64,000 nt of DNA from Mycobacterium sp. DL592. GTDB taxonomy: Bacteria > Actinomycetota > Actinomycetes > Mycobacteriales > Mycobacteriaceae. The translations under genes and the position numbers were made by a program. Under the pieces are notes generated by a model. That model worked only from the letters and a program-made list of their open reading frames with translations, was not told the origin of the DNA and did no database searches. Of the stretch, positions 16,691 to 25,140 are shown one piece after another (within the stretch, counting starts at the first letter, position 1; each line of letters opens with the position of its first letter). Location of the stretch: positions 1,062,963 through 1,126,962 of the forward strand of contig NZ_CP050192.1 of NCBI RefSeq assembly GCF_011694515.1. The letters run 5' to 3'.

Positions 16691-17599
16691 ATGACCGTTC
16701 TTCTGGTGGGTAAGCCCGAACCGTCGCTGGCCGCCGAACTGTCGCAGCGGGACCCGCTGGCGCAGCCGCCTGCACACGACCCGCAGGCCGTCACCGTGAT
16801 CCTGTCCTGCGGGCGCCCCGGGGTCGACGCCGACCTCATCGCGTCGCTGCCGAACCTGCAGGCGATCGTGAACTTCGGCGCCGGTGTCGACGCCATCGAT
16901 CTCGAGGCCGCCGGCGCCCGCGGGATCGCGGTGAGCAACACCCCCGACGTCCTGACCGACACTGTCGCCGACGTCGCGGTCGGCCTGATGCTCGACACGA
17001 TGCGCGGACTGTCGGCCGCCGACCGCTACGTGCGCGCCGGAAACTGGCCGGCCCGCGGTCCGTACCGCTACACCCGCGACCTCAGCGGCAGCCGGGTCGG
17101 AATCCTCGGGCTGGGCCGCATCGGCTCGGCGATCGCCACCCGGCTGGCCGGATTCGACTGTGCCATCGCCTATCACAATAGGCGCGAGGTACCCGGCAGT
17201 CCGTTCCGCTACGCGGCCTCGGCGGTCGAGCTGGCTGGTTCCGTCGACGTGCTCGTGGTGGCCACCGCGGGCGGCCCGGACACCACCCGCCTCGTTGACC
17301 GCGCTGTTCTGGAAGCGCTTGGGCCGCAGGGCTTTCTGATCAACATCGCCCGCGGCAGCGTCGTCGACGAGGACGCTCTCGTGCAGCTGCTGGCCAACGG
17401 GGGACTGGCCGGTGCCGGGCTGGACGTCTTCGCCCACGAGCCGCAGGTTCCCGCGGCACTGTTCGAGTTGGACAACGTGGTGCTGCTGCCGCACGTCGGC
17501 AGCAACACCGCCCGGGCCCGAACCGCGATGGCGCGCTTGGCGTTACGCAACCTCGACGAGTGGCTGGTCCACCGGCGACTGCTCACGCCGGTCACCTAG
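16691..17599 (+). CDS. D-isomer-specific 2-hydroxyacid dehydrogenase
   Basis: 302 aa. The Rossmann motif GLGRIG (about 139-144) lies in GSRVGILGLGRIGSAIATRLAGF, the catalytic Arg in NIARGSVVDEDAL (about 221), a Glu in FAHEPQVP (about 252) and the His in LLPHVGSNT (about 268). NRREV after the second beta-strand points to NADP(H) over NAD(H), as in glyoxylate/hydroxypyruvate reductases. It would reduce a 2-keto acid such as hydroxypyruvate. The 3' end overlaps the convergent permease gene by 57 bp. Whether it works with that permease is unknown. Confidence 0.9.
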   Translation: MTVLLVGKPEPSLAAELSQRDPLAQPPAHDPQAVTVILSCGRPGVDADLIASLPNLQAIVNFGAGVDAIDLEAAGARGIAVSNTPDVLTDTVADVAVGLMLDTMRGLSAADRYVRAGNWPARGPYRYTRDLSGSRVGILGLGRIGSAIATRLAGFDCAIAYHNRREVPGSPFRYAASAVELAGSVDVLVVATAGGPDTTRLVDRAVLEALGPQGFLINIARGSVVDEDALVQLLANGGLAGAGLDVFAHEPQVPAALFELDNVVLLPHVGSNTARARTAMARLALRNLDEWLVHRRLLTPVT

Positions 17600-18997
17600 G
17601 GCCCAGCCGGCCGCCACGTAGACCACCACCGCCAGCACCGCGGACCCGACGGTGCTCAGGTCCACGCCGCCGGCGATGTCGGCCAGCGGGCCGACGTACA
17701 GCGTGGTGTTGACCGCCAGGAAGCCGAACAGCGAGCCGGCCGCCCATGCCGCCACCGCCGGGATGTTCCAGCCGCCGGTGAACCAGTACCGGCCGCCGCG
17801 GCGACCGTGGGCGAAGGCCTGCAGATCCACCGGGTCGTAGCCGATGCCGCGCATCCGCAGCGCGCCGACGGCCAGCACCGCCACCCACGGCGTGATCACC
17901 GCGTTGAGCACGACCGTCATGGCGGTGACCGAGCCGACCGCGTCGAACACAAACACCCCGACGTAGAGCAGGACGATCGCGATCGCGGCGGTGATGATCG
18001 TGGTCTGGGTGCGCTTCAGTTGCGGCGCAATGCCTTCCAGGTCCAGCCCGCTGGCGTAGATGCACAGCACACCCTGGCTCAGCCCACCCAGCAGTGAGAT
18101 CACCACGATGGGCAGCACGTACCAGGCCGGGGCCGCGGTCACCAGGTCGTCGAGGTAGGAGTTGGTGGGGTTGGCGAAGCTCATCGCTGTGTAGGCGCCG
18201 AACATGCTCGGCAGCAGCACCCCGATGAACATGCCTGCGCCCAGTGCCAGGCAGATCTGCCGGTCGCTGAACCGCACCGCCGAGATGCGTCGGGTGTAGT
18301 CGCCGATGGTGGGGCCGTACGAGATCGGCGCCGCGGCGAACAGCACCGCGCACAGCGTCCACGTCGGCCAGAAGCTGCCCAGTGCGTATTCGCCCGCGGT
18401 CGCGGTGGGGGTGAACCCGTCGGCGAAGGCGAACACGCCGGCGATCAACAGCGCACCCACGACCGGCACCACGATCTTCTGCATCGCCACGATGGTGGCG
18501 TGACCGTAGAGCGCGACGGTGACCATCAGGGCGGCGACGATCGCGTACCCGATCCCGCGCACCACGTCGGTCTCGGGTAGGCCGAAGATCCGGTGAGCCG
18601 CCGCCACGAGGGCGTCACCACTGGTCCACACCGTCACCGCCGCGAACGCCAGCGCGATCGCCAGGGCCAGTCCGGATCCGATGAACCGGCCCCGGATGCC
18701 GAAGAACGCGCCGCTGGAGACCGTCATGTTGGTGCCGGTGCGCGGGCCGATGACGGCGGTCGGCAGCACGGCGAGGGTGCCGACCGCGGTACCCAGCGCC
18801 ATCGAGGCCAGCGTCTGCCAGAAGCTCAGGCCGAACAAGATCGCGAACGCCCCGAAGACGACGTTGGTCCACGTCAGGTTGGCGCCGAGGAACACCGCCG
18901 ACAGGTTGCGCGGGCTGGAGTCTCGCTCCTCCTCCGGCAGGTACTCGACGCCGGCGGCCTCGATGGCGCCGAGACGATCGGTGGTGGTAGCGGCCAT
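17543..18997 (-). CDS. NCS1-family purine/cytosine (nucleobase) permease
   Basis: 484 aa with about 12 membrane segments. The N-terminal region (EERDSSPRNLSAVFLGANLTWTNVVFGA) and FFGIRGRFIGSG match the cytosine/purine/thiamine permease family, which symports nucleobases or related ring compounds with H+ or Na+. The ligand cannot be read from sequence. AAGGAG lies 7 nt before the ATG. The divergent TetR gene and two palindromes between the starts suggest repression by that TetR until ligand is present. The C-terminus overlaps the hydroxyacid dehydrogenase gene. Confidence 0.88.
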   Translation of the reverse strand: MAATTTDRLGAIEAAGVEYLPEEERDSSPRNLSAVFLGANLTWTNVVFGAFAILFGLSFWQTLASMALGTAVGTLAVLPTAVIGPRTGTNMTVSSGAFFGIRGRFIGSGLALAIALAFAAVTVWTSGDALVAAAHRIFGLPETDVVRGIGYAIVAALMVTVALYGHATIVAMQKIVVPVVGALLIAGVFAFADGFTPTATAGEYALGSFWPTWTLCAVLFAAAPISYGPTIGDYTRRISAVRFSDRQICLALGAGMFIGVLLPSMFGAYTAMSFANPTNSYLDDLVTAAPAWYVLPIVVISLLGGLSQGVLCIYASGLDLEGIAPQLKRTQTTIITAAIAIVLLYVGVFVFDAVGSVTAMTVVLNAVITPWVAVLAVGALRMRGIGYDPVDLQAFAHGRRGGRYWFTGGWNIPAVAAWAAGSLFGFLAVNTTLYVGPLADIAGGVDLSTVGSAVLAVVVYVAAGWALGDRREQSPVDQPLVEVA

Positions 18998-19010
18998 CGG
19001 ACACTCCTTG

Positions 19011-19026
19011 TTGATGGGTACATCAA
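19011..19026. promoter_or_regulatory. Operator palindrome TTGATG-N4-CATCAA
   Basis: A perfect 6-4-6 palindrome 14 bp from the permease ATG, in the 84-bp gap between divergent permease and TetR genes. Confidence 0.6.
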
Positions 19027-19029
19027 TAG

Positions 19030-19049
19030 TATTGAGGTAGTGTTCAATA
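19030..19049. promoter_or_regulatory. Operator palindrome TATTGA-N8-TCAATA
   Basis: A second perfect 6-8-6 inverted repeat in the same gap, 33 bp before the TetR GTG. The TTGA half-site is shared with the palindrome at 19011, as expected for one dimeric TetR protein bound twice. Confidence 0.55.
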
Positions 19050-19081
19050 AGAACGGTGATCCGTCAAGGGGAAGGACGACA

Positions 19082-19696
19082 GTGGTCGCGAAGGCGATGC
19101 GAGACGCCAAACGCAAGATGCCGGCCGAACGCCACGACGAGCTGCTGGGCCAAGCGGTCCTGATCAGCCGCACCGACGGCCTCGGCGCGGTCACGCTGCG
19201 CAAAGTCGCCACCGACCTGGGCGTCACGCCGGGTCTGGTCAGCCACTACTTCTCCTCGGCCGAGCAGCTGATCACCGCCGCGTTCCGGGCCGCCGCCACC
19301 GAGGACCTCGACAACGCCCGCACGCTGCTGGCCGCCGAGCCCACCGCCACCGCAGGCATCAACGCGCTGATGGACTACACCCTCGACGAGTCCAGCATGG
19401 ACGCCAGCGCACTGTGGCTGGAGGCGTGGAGCCTGGGCCGCACCAACCCGGCGCTGGCGGCCGAGGCGGACGCACTGACCGATCAGTGGCTGGCGTGCAT
19501 CGCCGAAGTGGTCGGTGCGGGCAACGACAGCGGGGAGTTCCACGTCGCCGACGCCGACGTGGCCGCACGACGGCTACTGACGATGATCGACGGACTCGGC
19601 GCCCAGATGGTGGTGCGCGCAGTGGCCCCCGCGGAGCTCAAGCACATCGCCCGCTCCTACGTCGCCGCCGAGCTACACCTGCCGGTCACGGGGTGA
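19082..19696 (+). CDS. TetR-family regulator (BetI-like C-terminal domain)
   Basis: 204 aa. The N-terminal helix-turn-helix (VTLRKVATDLGVTPGLVSHYFSSAEQLITAAF, about 39-70) is typical, and the C-terminal domain DESSMDASALWLEAWSLGRTNPALAAE resembles BetI-type ligand domains. GTG 19082 is preceded by GGGGAAGGA. It is divergent from the NCS1 permease and most likely represses it. Its last codons LPVTG-stop lie in the first unit of a 21-bp tandem duplication. Confidence 0.9.
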   Translation: MVAKAMRDAKRKMPAERHDELLGQAVLISRTDGLGAVTLRKVATDLGVTPGLVSHYFSSAEQLITAAFRAAATEDLDNARTLLAAEPTATAGINALMDYTLDESSMDASALWLEAWSLGRTNPALAAEADALTDQWLACIAEVVGAGNDSGEFHVADADVAARRLLTMIDGLGAQMVVRAVAPAELKHIARSYVAAELHLPVTG

Positions 19697-19719
19697 CGCC
19701 TGCCGGTCACGGGGTGACG
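19678..19719. repeat. Perfect 21-bp tandem duplication at two convergent gene ends
   Basis: CCTGCCGGTCACGGGGTGAC plus G occurs twice in direct succession (19678-19698, 19699-19719). The first unit supplies the TetR stop, the second the hydrolase stop. Before duplication the two genes would have ended inside the same 21 bp. Confidence 0.85.
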
Positions 19720-20567
19720 AAGGCGACGACGGCGTCGCTGAACGCGTCGTTGTCGTCACCGGCCGCCGTGTGGCCGGCCTCGGAGAGTTCGACGAACTCG
19801 GCGTGGGGCACCTTGGCCAGGAAGTCCTCGACGCCCTCGGTGCTGACCACGTCGGACTGCCTGCCGCGGATGAGCAGGATCGGAATGGTCAGCTCGGCGG
19901 CGGCCTGCTCCAACTCCTCGACACGGACGAACTCCTCGGCCTCGACCGGCTTGAGGAACGCCGGGTCCCAGTGCCAGAACCAGCGCCCGTCGCGGTGCCG
20001 CAAGTTCTTCTTGAGTCCGTCGAGGTTCTTCGTGCGCTTGCGGTGCGGCAGGTAGGCGGCGATCGCGTCGGCGGCCTGCTCGAGGGTGTCGAAGCCGTGC
20101 ACGTGGCCGGCCATGAAGTCGTGGATGCGGGAGGTGCCCTTCTCCTCGATCCGCGGAACCACGTCGACCAGAACCAGTTTCGTGACCTTCTGCGGGCCGG
20201 CCAGCTTGGCCACCAGGATGCCGGTCAACCCGCCCATACTGGCCCCGATCAGCACCACCGGCCGCCCGATCTGGTCCAGGACGCGCAGGACGTCACCGCA
20301 CAGCGCGTCGACGGTGTAGACGCCGTTCGGCGCGCGGTCGCTGTCACCGTGGCCGCGCGCGTCCAGTGCGACCACGTGCAGGCCCCGGTCGGCCAGCACC
20401 TGCCCGGTGTTCTTCCAGGAGAAGCGGTTCTGGCCCCCGCCGTGCAGCATCAGGATCGTCGGCCGGTCCGTCGCGTCGCGGTTCCACTCGTCACCCACCA
20501 GGGTCAGCTCGTCCTCACCGCGGAACTCCACGGTCTGCGCACCACTGGTCGTGCTGGTCACAGGCAT
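19707..20567 (-). CDS. Alpha/beta hydrolase
   Basis: 286 aa. LMLHGGGQNRFSW gives the oxyanion region, GASMGG (Ser109 about) the nucleophile elbow, and EAGHTAAGDD the catalytic His (about 268). The acid is probably the Asp in RGRQSDVVS. A cap domain rich in Arg/Lys/Trp lies between. Members include lactonases, haloperoxidase-like enzymes and esterases; the substrate is unknown. No signal peptide. Tail to tail with the TetR gene. Confidence 0.88.
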   Translation of the reverse strand: MPVTSTTSGAQTVEFRGEDELTLVGDEWNRDATDRPTILMLHGGGQNRFSWKNTGQVLADRGLHVVALDARGHGDSDRAPNGVYTVDALCGDVLRVLDQIGRPVVLIGASMGGLTGILVAKLAGPQKVTKLVLVDVVPRIEEKGTSRIHDFMAGHVHGFDTLEQAADAIAAYLPHRKRTKNLDGLKKNLRHRDGRWFWHWDPAFLKPVEAEEFVRVEELEQAAAELTIPILLIRGRQSDVVSTEGVEDFLAKVPHAEFVELSEAGHTAAGDDNDAFSDAVVAFVTP

Positions 20568-20671
20568 CCTCTCGGCCGAGTCTGGAAAGCACGTTACCCA
20601 GGGCCTGCTGATGACTTTCGCCAGCCCTGCGGGTCTACCTCTTTGAAGCCGACCAACAGAGGAGAAGCCCG

Positions 20672-21139
20672 ATGCCGTCCATCACCCCGTGCCTGTGGTT
20701 CGACGACGAGCTGGAGGAGGCGGTGCAGTTCTACACCGCGATCTTCCCCAACTCGTCGGTGGAACACATGAGCCGCTACACCGAGGCCGGGCCGGGCACC
20801 CCCGGCCGCGTCGTATCGGCTGCCTTCGTACTCGACGGCACCCGGTTCACCGGTATCAACGGCGGTCCGGTGTTCGCCTTCACCGAGGCGATCTCCTTCC
20901 TCATCGAGTGCGCCGACCAGGACGAGGTCGACCACTACTGGTACGCGTTGCTCGACGGCGGGCAGGAATCCCAGTGCGGGTGGCTCAAGGATCGGTTCGG
21001 CGTGAGCTGGCAGGTGGTGCCCACCCGCTTGCTGGAGCTGCTGTCTGATTCCGACCGCGCGGCCGCGGCGAGCGCCGCCATGCTCGGAATGCGCAAGATC
21101 GTCATCAGCGAGTTGGAGGTCGCGACAACGAACCGCTGA
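20672..21139 (+). CDS. VOC-family protein (PhnB-like)
   Basis: 155 aa, one glyoxalase/bleomycin-resistance-like fold with the 'PhnB/3-demethylubiquinone methyltransferase-like' pattern: ITPCLWFDDELEEAVQFYTAIFPNSSVE (4-31), GPVFAFTEAISFLIECADQDEVDHYWYALLDGGQESQCGWLKDRFGVSWQVVP (66-118). Despite database names, these are not methyltransferases. Function unknown. AGAGGAG lies 7 nt before the ATG. Confidence 0.88.
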   Translation: MPSITPCLWFDDELEEAVQFYTAIFPNSSVEHMSRYTEAGPGTPGRVVSAAFVLDGTRFTGINGGPVFAFTEAISFLIECADQDEVDHYWYALLDGGQESQCGWLKDRFGVSWQVVPTRLLELLSDSDRAAAASAAMLGMRKIVISELEVATTNR

Positions 21140-21214
21140 CCGCTGCTCCAGGCACTACCGGTACCCTTGCGCCGCAGCGGGGACGATCGTTCCGACGTGC
21201 CGGAGGGAGCAAGC

Positions 21215-21820
21215 ATGGCCAACGAGCCAGACGTGCCCGAAGACGAGGTGACCACCGAGGCGGCCGACGAGGCCGCCGAGGAAGCCATCGAGGAAGCCGA
21301 AGCCGTCGACGAGGTCAAGGCAGCCAGGGCGCCGTGGTCGCACGTCAAGATCGCGCTGGTCGTGGGCCTGGGCATCGTCGTCGCACTCGGGGGTCTCACC
21401 GGCTGGCTCGGCTATCGGGCCTACCAGGCACGGCAAGCCCAGCAGCTCGACGAACTGCTGGTCAGCGTCGGCCGCCAGGGTGCGATCAACCTGACCACCA
21501 TCGACTTCGAGCATGCCGACGACGACGTGAAGCGCATCCTCGACTCCGCCACCGACGCCTTCTACGACGACTTCGCCAAGCGGTCCCAGCCGTTCATCGA
21601 TGTCGTCAAGCAGGCCAAGTCCAAATCCGAAGGCACCGTCAACGAGGCGGGCCTTGAGTCGGTCAACGGCGCCGAGGGTCAAGTCCTGGTGGCCGTGACC
21701 GTCAAAACCCAGAACGCCGGCGCCCAGAACCAGCCGCCGCGCAACTGGCGGATGCGCCTGACGGTGAAGAAGACTGGCGCCGACGAAGCGAAGGTCTCGA
21801 AAGTGGAGTTCGTACAGTGA
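21215..21820 (+). CDS. Mce-associated membrane protein (MAM) 1
   Basis: 201 aa. An acidic cytoplasmic N-terminus (about 1-38, Glu/Asp/Ala-rich) precedes one membrane helix (about 45-67) and a nuclear-transport-factor-2-like extracytoplasmic domain (about 75-201; NLTTIDFEHADDDVKRILDSATDAFYDDFAKRSQPF). This architecture is that of proteins encoded beside mce operons or alone (orphan MAMs), thought to stabilise Mce lipid importers. No mce genes occur in the window. GGAGGGAG precedes the ATG. The next gene starts in its stop codon. Confidence 0.85.
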   Translation: MANEPDVPEDEVTTEAADEAAEEAIEEAEAVDEVKAARAPWSHVKIALVVGLGIVVALGGLTGWLGYRAYQARQAQQLDELLVSVGRQGAINLTTIDFEHADDDVKRILDSATDAFYDDFAKRSQPFIDVVKQAKSKSEGTVNEAGLESVNGAEGQVLVAVTVKTQNAGAQNQPPRNWRMRLTVKKTGADEAKVSKVEFVQ

Positions 21821-22386
21821 CGACGCCCGACGACAAAGCAGACGTTGCGGCCGAGGACATCGACGACGCCGAGGTGGTCGCCGAGCCCGCGCCGGAGAAG
21901 GGCTTCAGCTGGGCGCGCCTGGTCGCGTTCGTGATCCTGCCGGTGCTGGCCCTGCTGCTCGGCGCTGGCGCCGGCTACCTGAAGTGGGAGGACTCCTCGC
22001 GCCGCGACGCCAAGAGTGCGGCGCAGGCCGCGGTCGCGGCGGCCAAGGACTCCACCGTGGCGCTGCTGAGCTACAAGCCCGACACCGTCGAGAAGGATCT
22101 GGGCGCCGCCCGCGACCGGCTCACCGGCAACTTCCTGGACGCCTACACCCAACTGGTGAACACCGTCGTGATCCCGGGAGCCAAAGAGAAGAAGATCTCC
22201 GCGCTGGCGACAGTGCCCGCCGCCGCGCCGGTGACGGCCAAGGACAATCATGCGGTGGTGCTGCTGTTCGTCGACCAGACCGTGGTGGTGGGCAGCGACG
22301 CCCCGACCAACACCTCATCCAGCGTCCGGGTCACCCTCGACAAGGTCGGTGACCGCTGGCTGATCTCGGGCTTCGACCCGATCTAG
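21817..22386 (+). CDS. Mce-associated membrane protein (MAM) 2
   Basis: 189 aa with the same plan: acidic N-terminus, one membrane helix (about 33-53), and an NTF2-like external domain (KDSTVALLSYKPDTVEKDLGAARDRLTGNFLDAYTQLV ... DRWLISGFDPI). The GTG overlaps the preceding stop (GTGA), so the pair is translationally coupled and the proteins probably form a complex. Two tandem orphan MAMs occur in several mycobacteria; the partner importer is elsewhere. Confidence 0.85.
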   Translation: MTTPDDKADVAAEDIDDAEVVAEPAPEKGFSWARLVAFVILPVLALLLGAGAGYLKWEDSSRRDAKSAAQAAVAAAKDSTVALLSYKPDTVEKDLGAARDRLTGNFLDAYTQLVNTVVIPGAKEKKISALATVPAAAPVTAKDNHAVVLLFVDQTVVVGSDAPTNTSSSVRVTLDKVGDRWLISGFDPI

Positions 22387-22391
22387 CGACC

Positions 22392-23291
22392 ATGCCCACG
22401 CCGCGCTGGATCGATGTCGACGCCCCCGCTGTGCATTTGCGGGCGCTGACGTGGGGACCCGATGAGGGCCCGATTGCGTTGTGCCTGCACGGTTTTCCCG
22501 ACACCCCCTACGGATTCCGCAAGCTCGCCCCGCATCTGGTCGCGGCGGGCTACCGGGTGGTCGCGCCGTTCATGCGCGGCTACGTGCCGTCGTCGATCCC
22601 ATCGGACCGCAGCTACCACATCGGCGCACTGATGGACGACGCGCTCAAGGTGCGCGAAGCCTGCGGCCCGACCGACCGCGACGTGGTGATCGGCCACGAC
22701 TGGGGCGCCATTACCGCGACCGGGCTGGCGGCGCTGCCCGACAGCCCGTTCGTGAAGGCCGTGGTGATGTCGGTGCCGCCGTCGGCCGCACTCAATCCGG
22801 ATGGCAAGGTGCCCAACCGGGGCAAGCTGCTGCGGCTGCTGCCGGCCCAGGTCGTGCGCAGCTGGTACATCAGCTACTTCCAGCTGCCCGGGCTGCCGGA
22901 ACGGTCGGGATCGTGGATCGTGCCGCTGCTGTGGCGGCGCTGGTCGCCGGGGTACAACGCCGCCGAGGATCTGCGCCACGTCGACGCCGCGATCGGTGCT
23001 CCGCAGTACTGGCGTGCCGCCCTCGGCCCGTACCGCGCCACCATCCGCAACACCAAGCCGCCGGCCCGCTACGCGGAGCTGCACCGCTGGTGGACCAAAC
23101 CGCCCCGGCTGGCCACGCTGTACCTGCACGGCAACGACGACGGTTGCATGACAGCGGAATTCACGCCGTGGGTGCGTGACGTACTGCCGGCGGGCAGCGA
23201 CGTTGCGATCGTCGAGAACGCCGGGCATTTCCTGCAACTCGAACAGCCCGACACGGTGGCCCGGCGGATCCTGGACTTCCTCGGTTCGTGA
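22392..23291 (+). CDS. Alpha/beta hydrolase, epoxide hydrolase-like
   Basis: 299 aa. HGFPDTPYGFRKLAP gives the oxyanion HGxP motif (about 33-36), GHDWGA (about 102-107) the Asp nucleophile characteristic of epoxide hydrolases and haloalkane dehalogenases, and NAGHFLQLEQP the catalytic His (about 277). A Tyr in the cap (YRATIRNTKPPARY or SWYISYFQLPG) could activate an epoxide. It starts 5 bp after the Mce-associated pair and its stop overlaps the next gene, so the four genes may be one operon. Confidence 0.87.
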   Translation: MPTPRWIDVDAPAVHLRALTWGPDEGPIALCLHGFPDTPYGFRKLAPHLVAAGYRVVAPFMRGYVPSSIPSDRSYHIGALMDDALKVREACGPTDRDVVIGHDWGAITATGLAALPDSPFVKAVVMSVPPSAALNPDGKVPNRGKLLRLLPAQVVRSWYISYFQLPGLPERSGSWIVPLLWRRWSPGYNAAEDLRHVDAAIGAPQYWRAALGPYRATIRNTKPPARYAELHRWWTKPPRLATLYLHGNDDGCMTAEFTPWVRDVLPAGSDVAIVENAGHFLQLEQPDTVARRILDFLGS

Positions 23292-24547
23292 GGCCGGCAA
23301 CCAGAGCGATGACCGCGGTCGACGCGCAGATGTTCTGGATGTCGGCCGTCACCCGCAGCGACCAGATCGTGCTGTATGCCTTCGACGGTTCCCCGGCCGA
23401 CCCGGGCGCCGCCGTCGAAGAGCTGATGCAGCGCGCACAGGCGTGTGACGAGCTGCGGCTGCGGGTGGTCGAGGCGGGCACGTGGCGGTACCCAAGATGG
23501 CAGCACGGTGCGGTCGACGCCGGGCAGTTCGTGGTACACGACGGGCCCGCACTGGGCTGGCAGGACTGCCTCGACGCTGCGGCGCGGCTGCGTGGCAACC
23601 AGCTCGACCTTCACCAGATGACCTGGCGTGCCTTCATTTACCCCGCGGTGCGCGACATCCCCGGCTGCTCCGGCATCGGCTCGGTGGTGGTGATGCAGTT
23701 AGGTCATGCCTACGCCGACGGCAGCCGGGGGACCGCGCTCGCCGGCGCGCTGCTGGGCCGTCGACAGCCCGTCCCGGTGCCCGTCGCGCGCCGGCGCGGA
23801 TTCCTGCCTGCCCGGGGGATCGCCGCCGCGCGGGCCCACCGCGCGCTGGTGCGCGACACGGAGGCCGGTCTGGTGCCGCCGCCCGTGCCGGGGTGCCCGC
23901 CGCTGAGCATCAACCGGCGGCCGGGCGCGGCATCGGTGGTGCGCACGCTGGTGGCACGGCGCGACGAGCTGGCCACGCCGACGGTGACGATCGGCGTGCT
24001 GGTCGCGGTGTCCGAGGCGCTGGGCGGATATCTTCGCGCGCGGGGCGAGGACACCTCTGCGCTGGGTGCCGAAGTCACCATGGCCGGACCGCAGGATTCG
24101 GGCGCCCACAACAACTTTCGCAACGTCGGCATCCGGTTGCATCCCGACGTCGACCGCGCCAGGCGGGCGCAGCTGATCGGAGCCGAGCTGGCCGCCCAGC
24201 GCCGCCGCGGCGAGCACCCCGCGCTGCGGGCGTCGGCCGCCGCCTTCGCCGCGACCCCCGCGGCGTTGTTGCGCTGGGGTGTGCGGCAATTCGACCCGTC
24301 GGCCCGCTCACCGACGGTCACCGGGAACACGGTGGTCTCCAGCGTGAACCGCGGACCGGCGGACCTGTCGTTCGGTGGATTGCCGGTGTTGTTCGCGGCC
24401 GGGTTCTCCGCGCTGTCGCCGATGATGAGCCTGACCCACGGTGTGCACGGCCTCGGTGACGTCGTGACCATCAGCGTGCACGGCGATTCCGGCAACCTCG
24501 ACGTCGACGACTACGTTGACCGATTGAGAATTGCGTTTGGCCGTTGA
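23288..24547 (+). CDS. WS/DGAT-like acyltransferase family protein, degenerate
   Basis: 419 aa. It starts in the preceding stop (GTGA); ATG 23309 would give MTAVDAQMFW, which resembles the usual start of wax ester synthase/diacylglycerol acyltransferases, and is a plausible alternative. The HHxxxDG active site is present only as GHAYADG (about 139-145): the second, catalytic His and the DG remain, the first His is Gly. The C-terminal half has SSVNRGPADLSFGGLPV where the family has NVPGP. It may still be an acyltransferase, or a binding protein. Coupling to an epoxide hydrolase-like gene suggests a lipid pathway. Confidence 0.6.
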   Translation: MRPATRAMTAVDAQMFWMSAVTRSDQIVLYAFDGSPADPGAAVEELMQRAQACDELRLRVVEAGTWRYPRWQHGAVDAGQFVVHDGPALGWQDCLDAAARLRGNQLDLHQMTWRAFIYPAVRDIPGCSGIGSVVVMQLGHAYADGSRGTALAGALLGRRQPVPVPVARRRGFLPARGIAAARAHRALVRDTEAGLVPPPVPGCPPLSINRRPGAASVVRTLVARRDELATPTVTIGVLVAVSEALGGYLRARGEDTSALGAEVTMAGPQDSGAHNNFRNVGIRLHPDVDRARRAQLIGAELAAQRRRGEHPALRASAAAFAATPAALLRWGVRQFDPSARSPTVTGNTVVSSVNRGPADLSFGGLPVLFAAGFSALSPMMSLTHGVHGLGDVVTISVHGDSGNLDVDDYVDRLRIAFGR

Positions 24548-24574
24548 GGAGTAACGCCGCAGGCTCCGATGCCC

Positions 24575-24580
24575 TAGGTT
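24575..24580 (+). promoter_or_regulatory. -10 box TAGGTT of the DoxX gene
   Basis: TAGGTT (TANNNT) ends 7 nt before GTG 24588; leaderless start likely. Confidence 0.4.
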
Positions 24581-24587
24581 TAGCGGC

Positions 24588-25103
24588 GTGACTGCCTACG
24601 ACGTCGGATTGCTCCTCCTGCGGCTGGTGCTCGGCCTGACCATGGCCGCCCACGGCTACAACAAGTTCTTCGGCGGCGGCCGCATCAAGGGCACGGCCGG
24701 CTGGTTCGAGAGCATCGGCATGAAGCCGGGCACGTTCCATGCCCGGGTGGCTGCGACCACCGAGGTGTCGGCCGGTCTGGGCCTGGCGGTCGGACTGCTC
24801 ACGCCCGTCACCGCCGCCGGTTTCGTGGCGCTCATGCTCGTCGCGGCGTGGACGGTGCACCGGCACAACGGCTTCTTCATCGTCAAGGAGGGCTGGGAGT
24901 ACAACCTGGTGCTGGCGGCGGCAGCGGTCGCGCTGGCCGCCACCGGGGCAGGCAAGCTCAGCCTGGACTACGCACTGTTCAAGGGGACCAGCCTGTACGA
25001 CCTGTTGCACGGGTGGCCGGGGCTGGCCATCGCGGTGGGGCTGGGACTGGTCGGCGGCATCGGCCAGCTGGCGATCTTCTACCGCCCGCCCGCCAAGGCC
25101 TGA
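24588..25103 (+). CDS. DoxX-family membrane protein
   Basis: 171 aa, four membrane helices. LLLLRLVLGLTMAAHGYNKFFGGGRIKGTAGWFESIGMKPG (about 7-47) is the conserved DoxX start. In mycobacteria a DoxX protein works with superoxide dismutase and a thiosulfate sulfurtransferase in oxidative defence; neither partner is nearby. Another possibility is a role in quinone or lipid metabolism. GTG start behind a TAGGTT box. Confidence 0.88.
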   Translation: MTAYDVGLLLLRLVLGLTMAAHGYNKFFGGGRIKGTAGWFESIGMKPGTFHARVAATTEVSAGLGLAVGLLTPVTAAGFVALMLVAAWTVHRHNGFFIVKEGWEYNLVLAAAAVALAATGAGKLSLDYALFKGTSLYDLLHGWPGLAIAVGLGLVGGIGQLAIFYRPPAKA

Positions 25104-25140
25104 CCGAGAGTCCCGCCGCGCGGGAAAGTGCACCCGTGGC

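Noticed and set aside
23288..23310. GTG 23288 as a certain start
   Set aside because: ATG 23309 is also good and gives a family-like N-terminus; kept as uncertain in the annotation.
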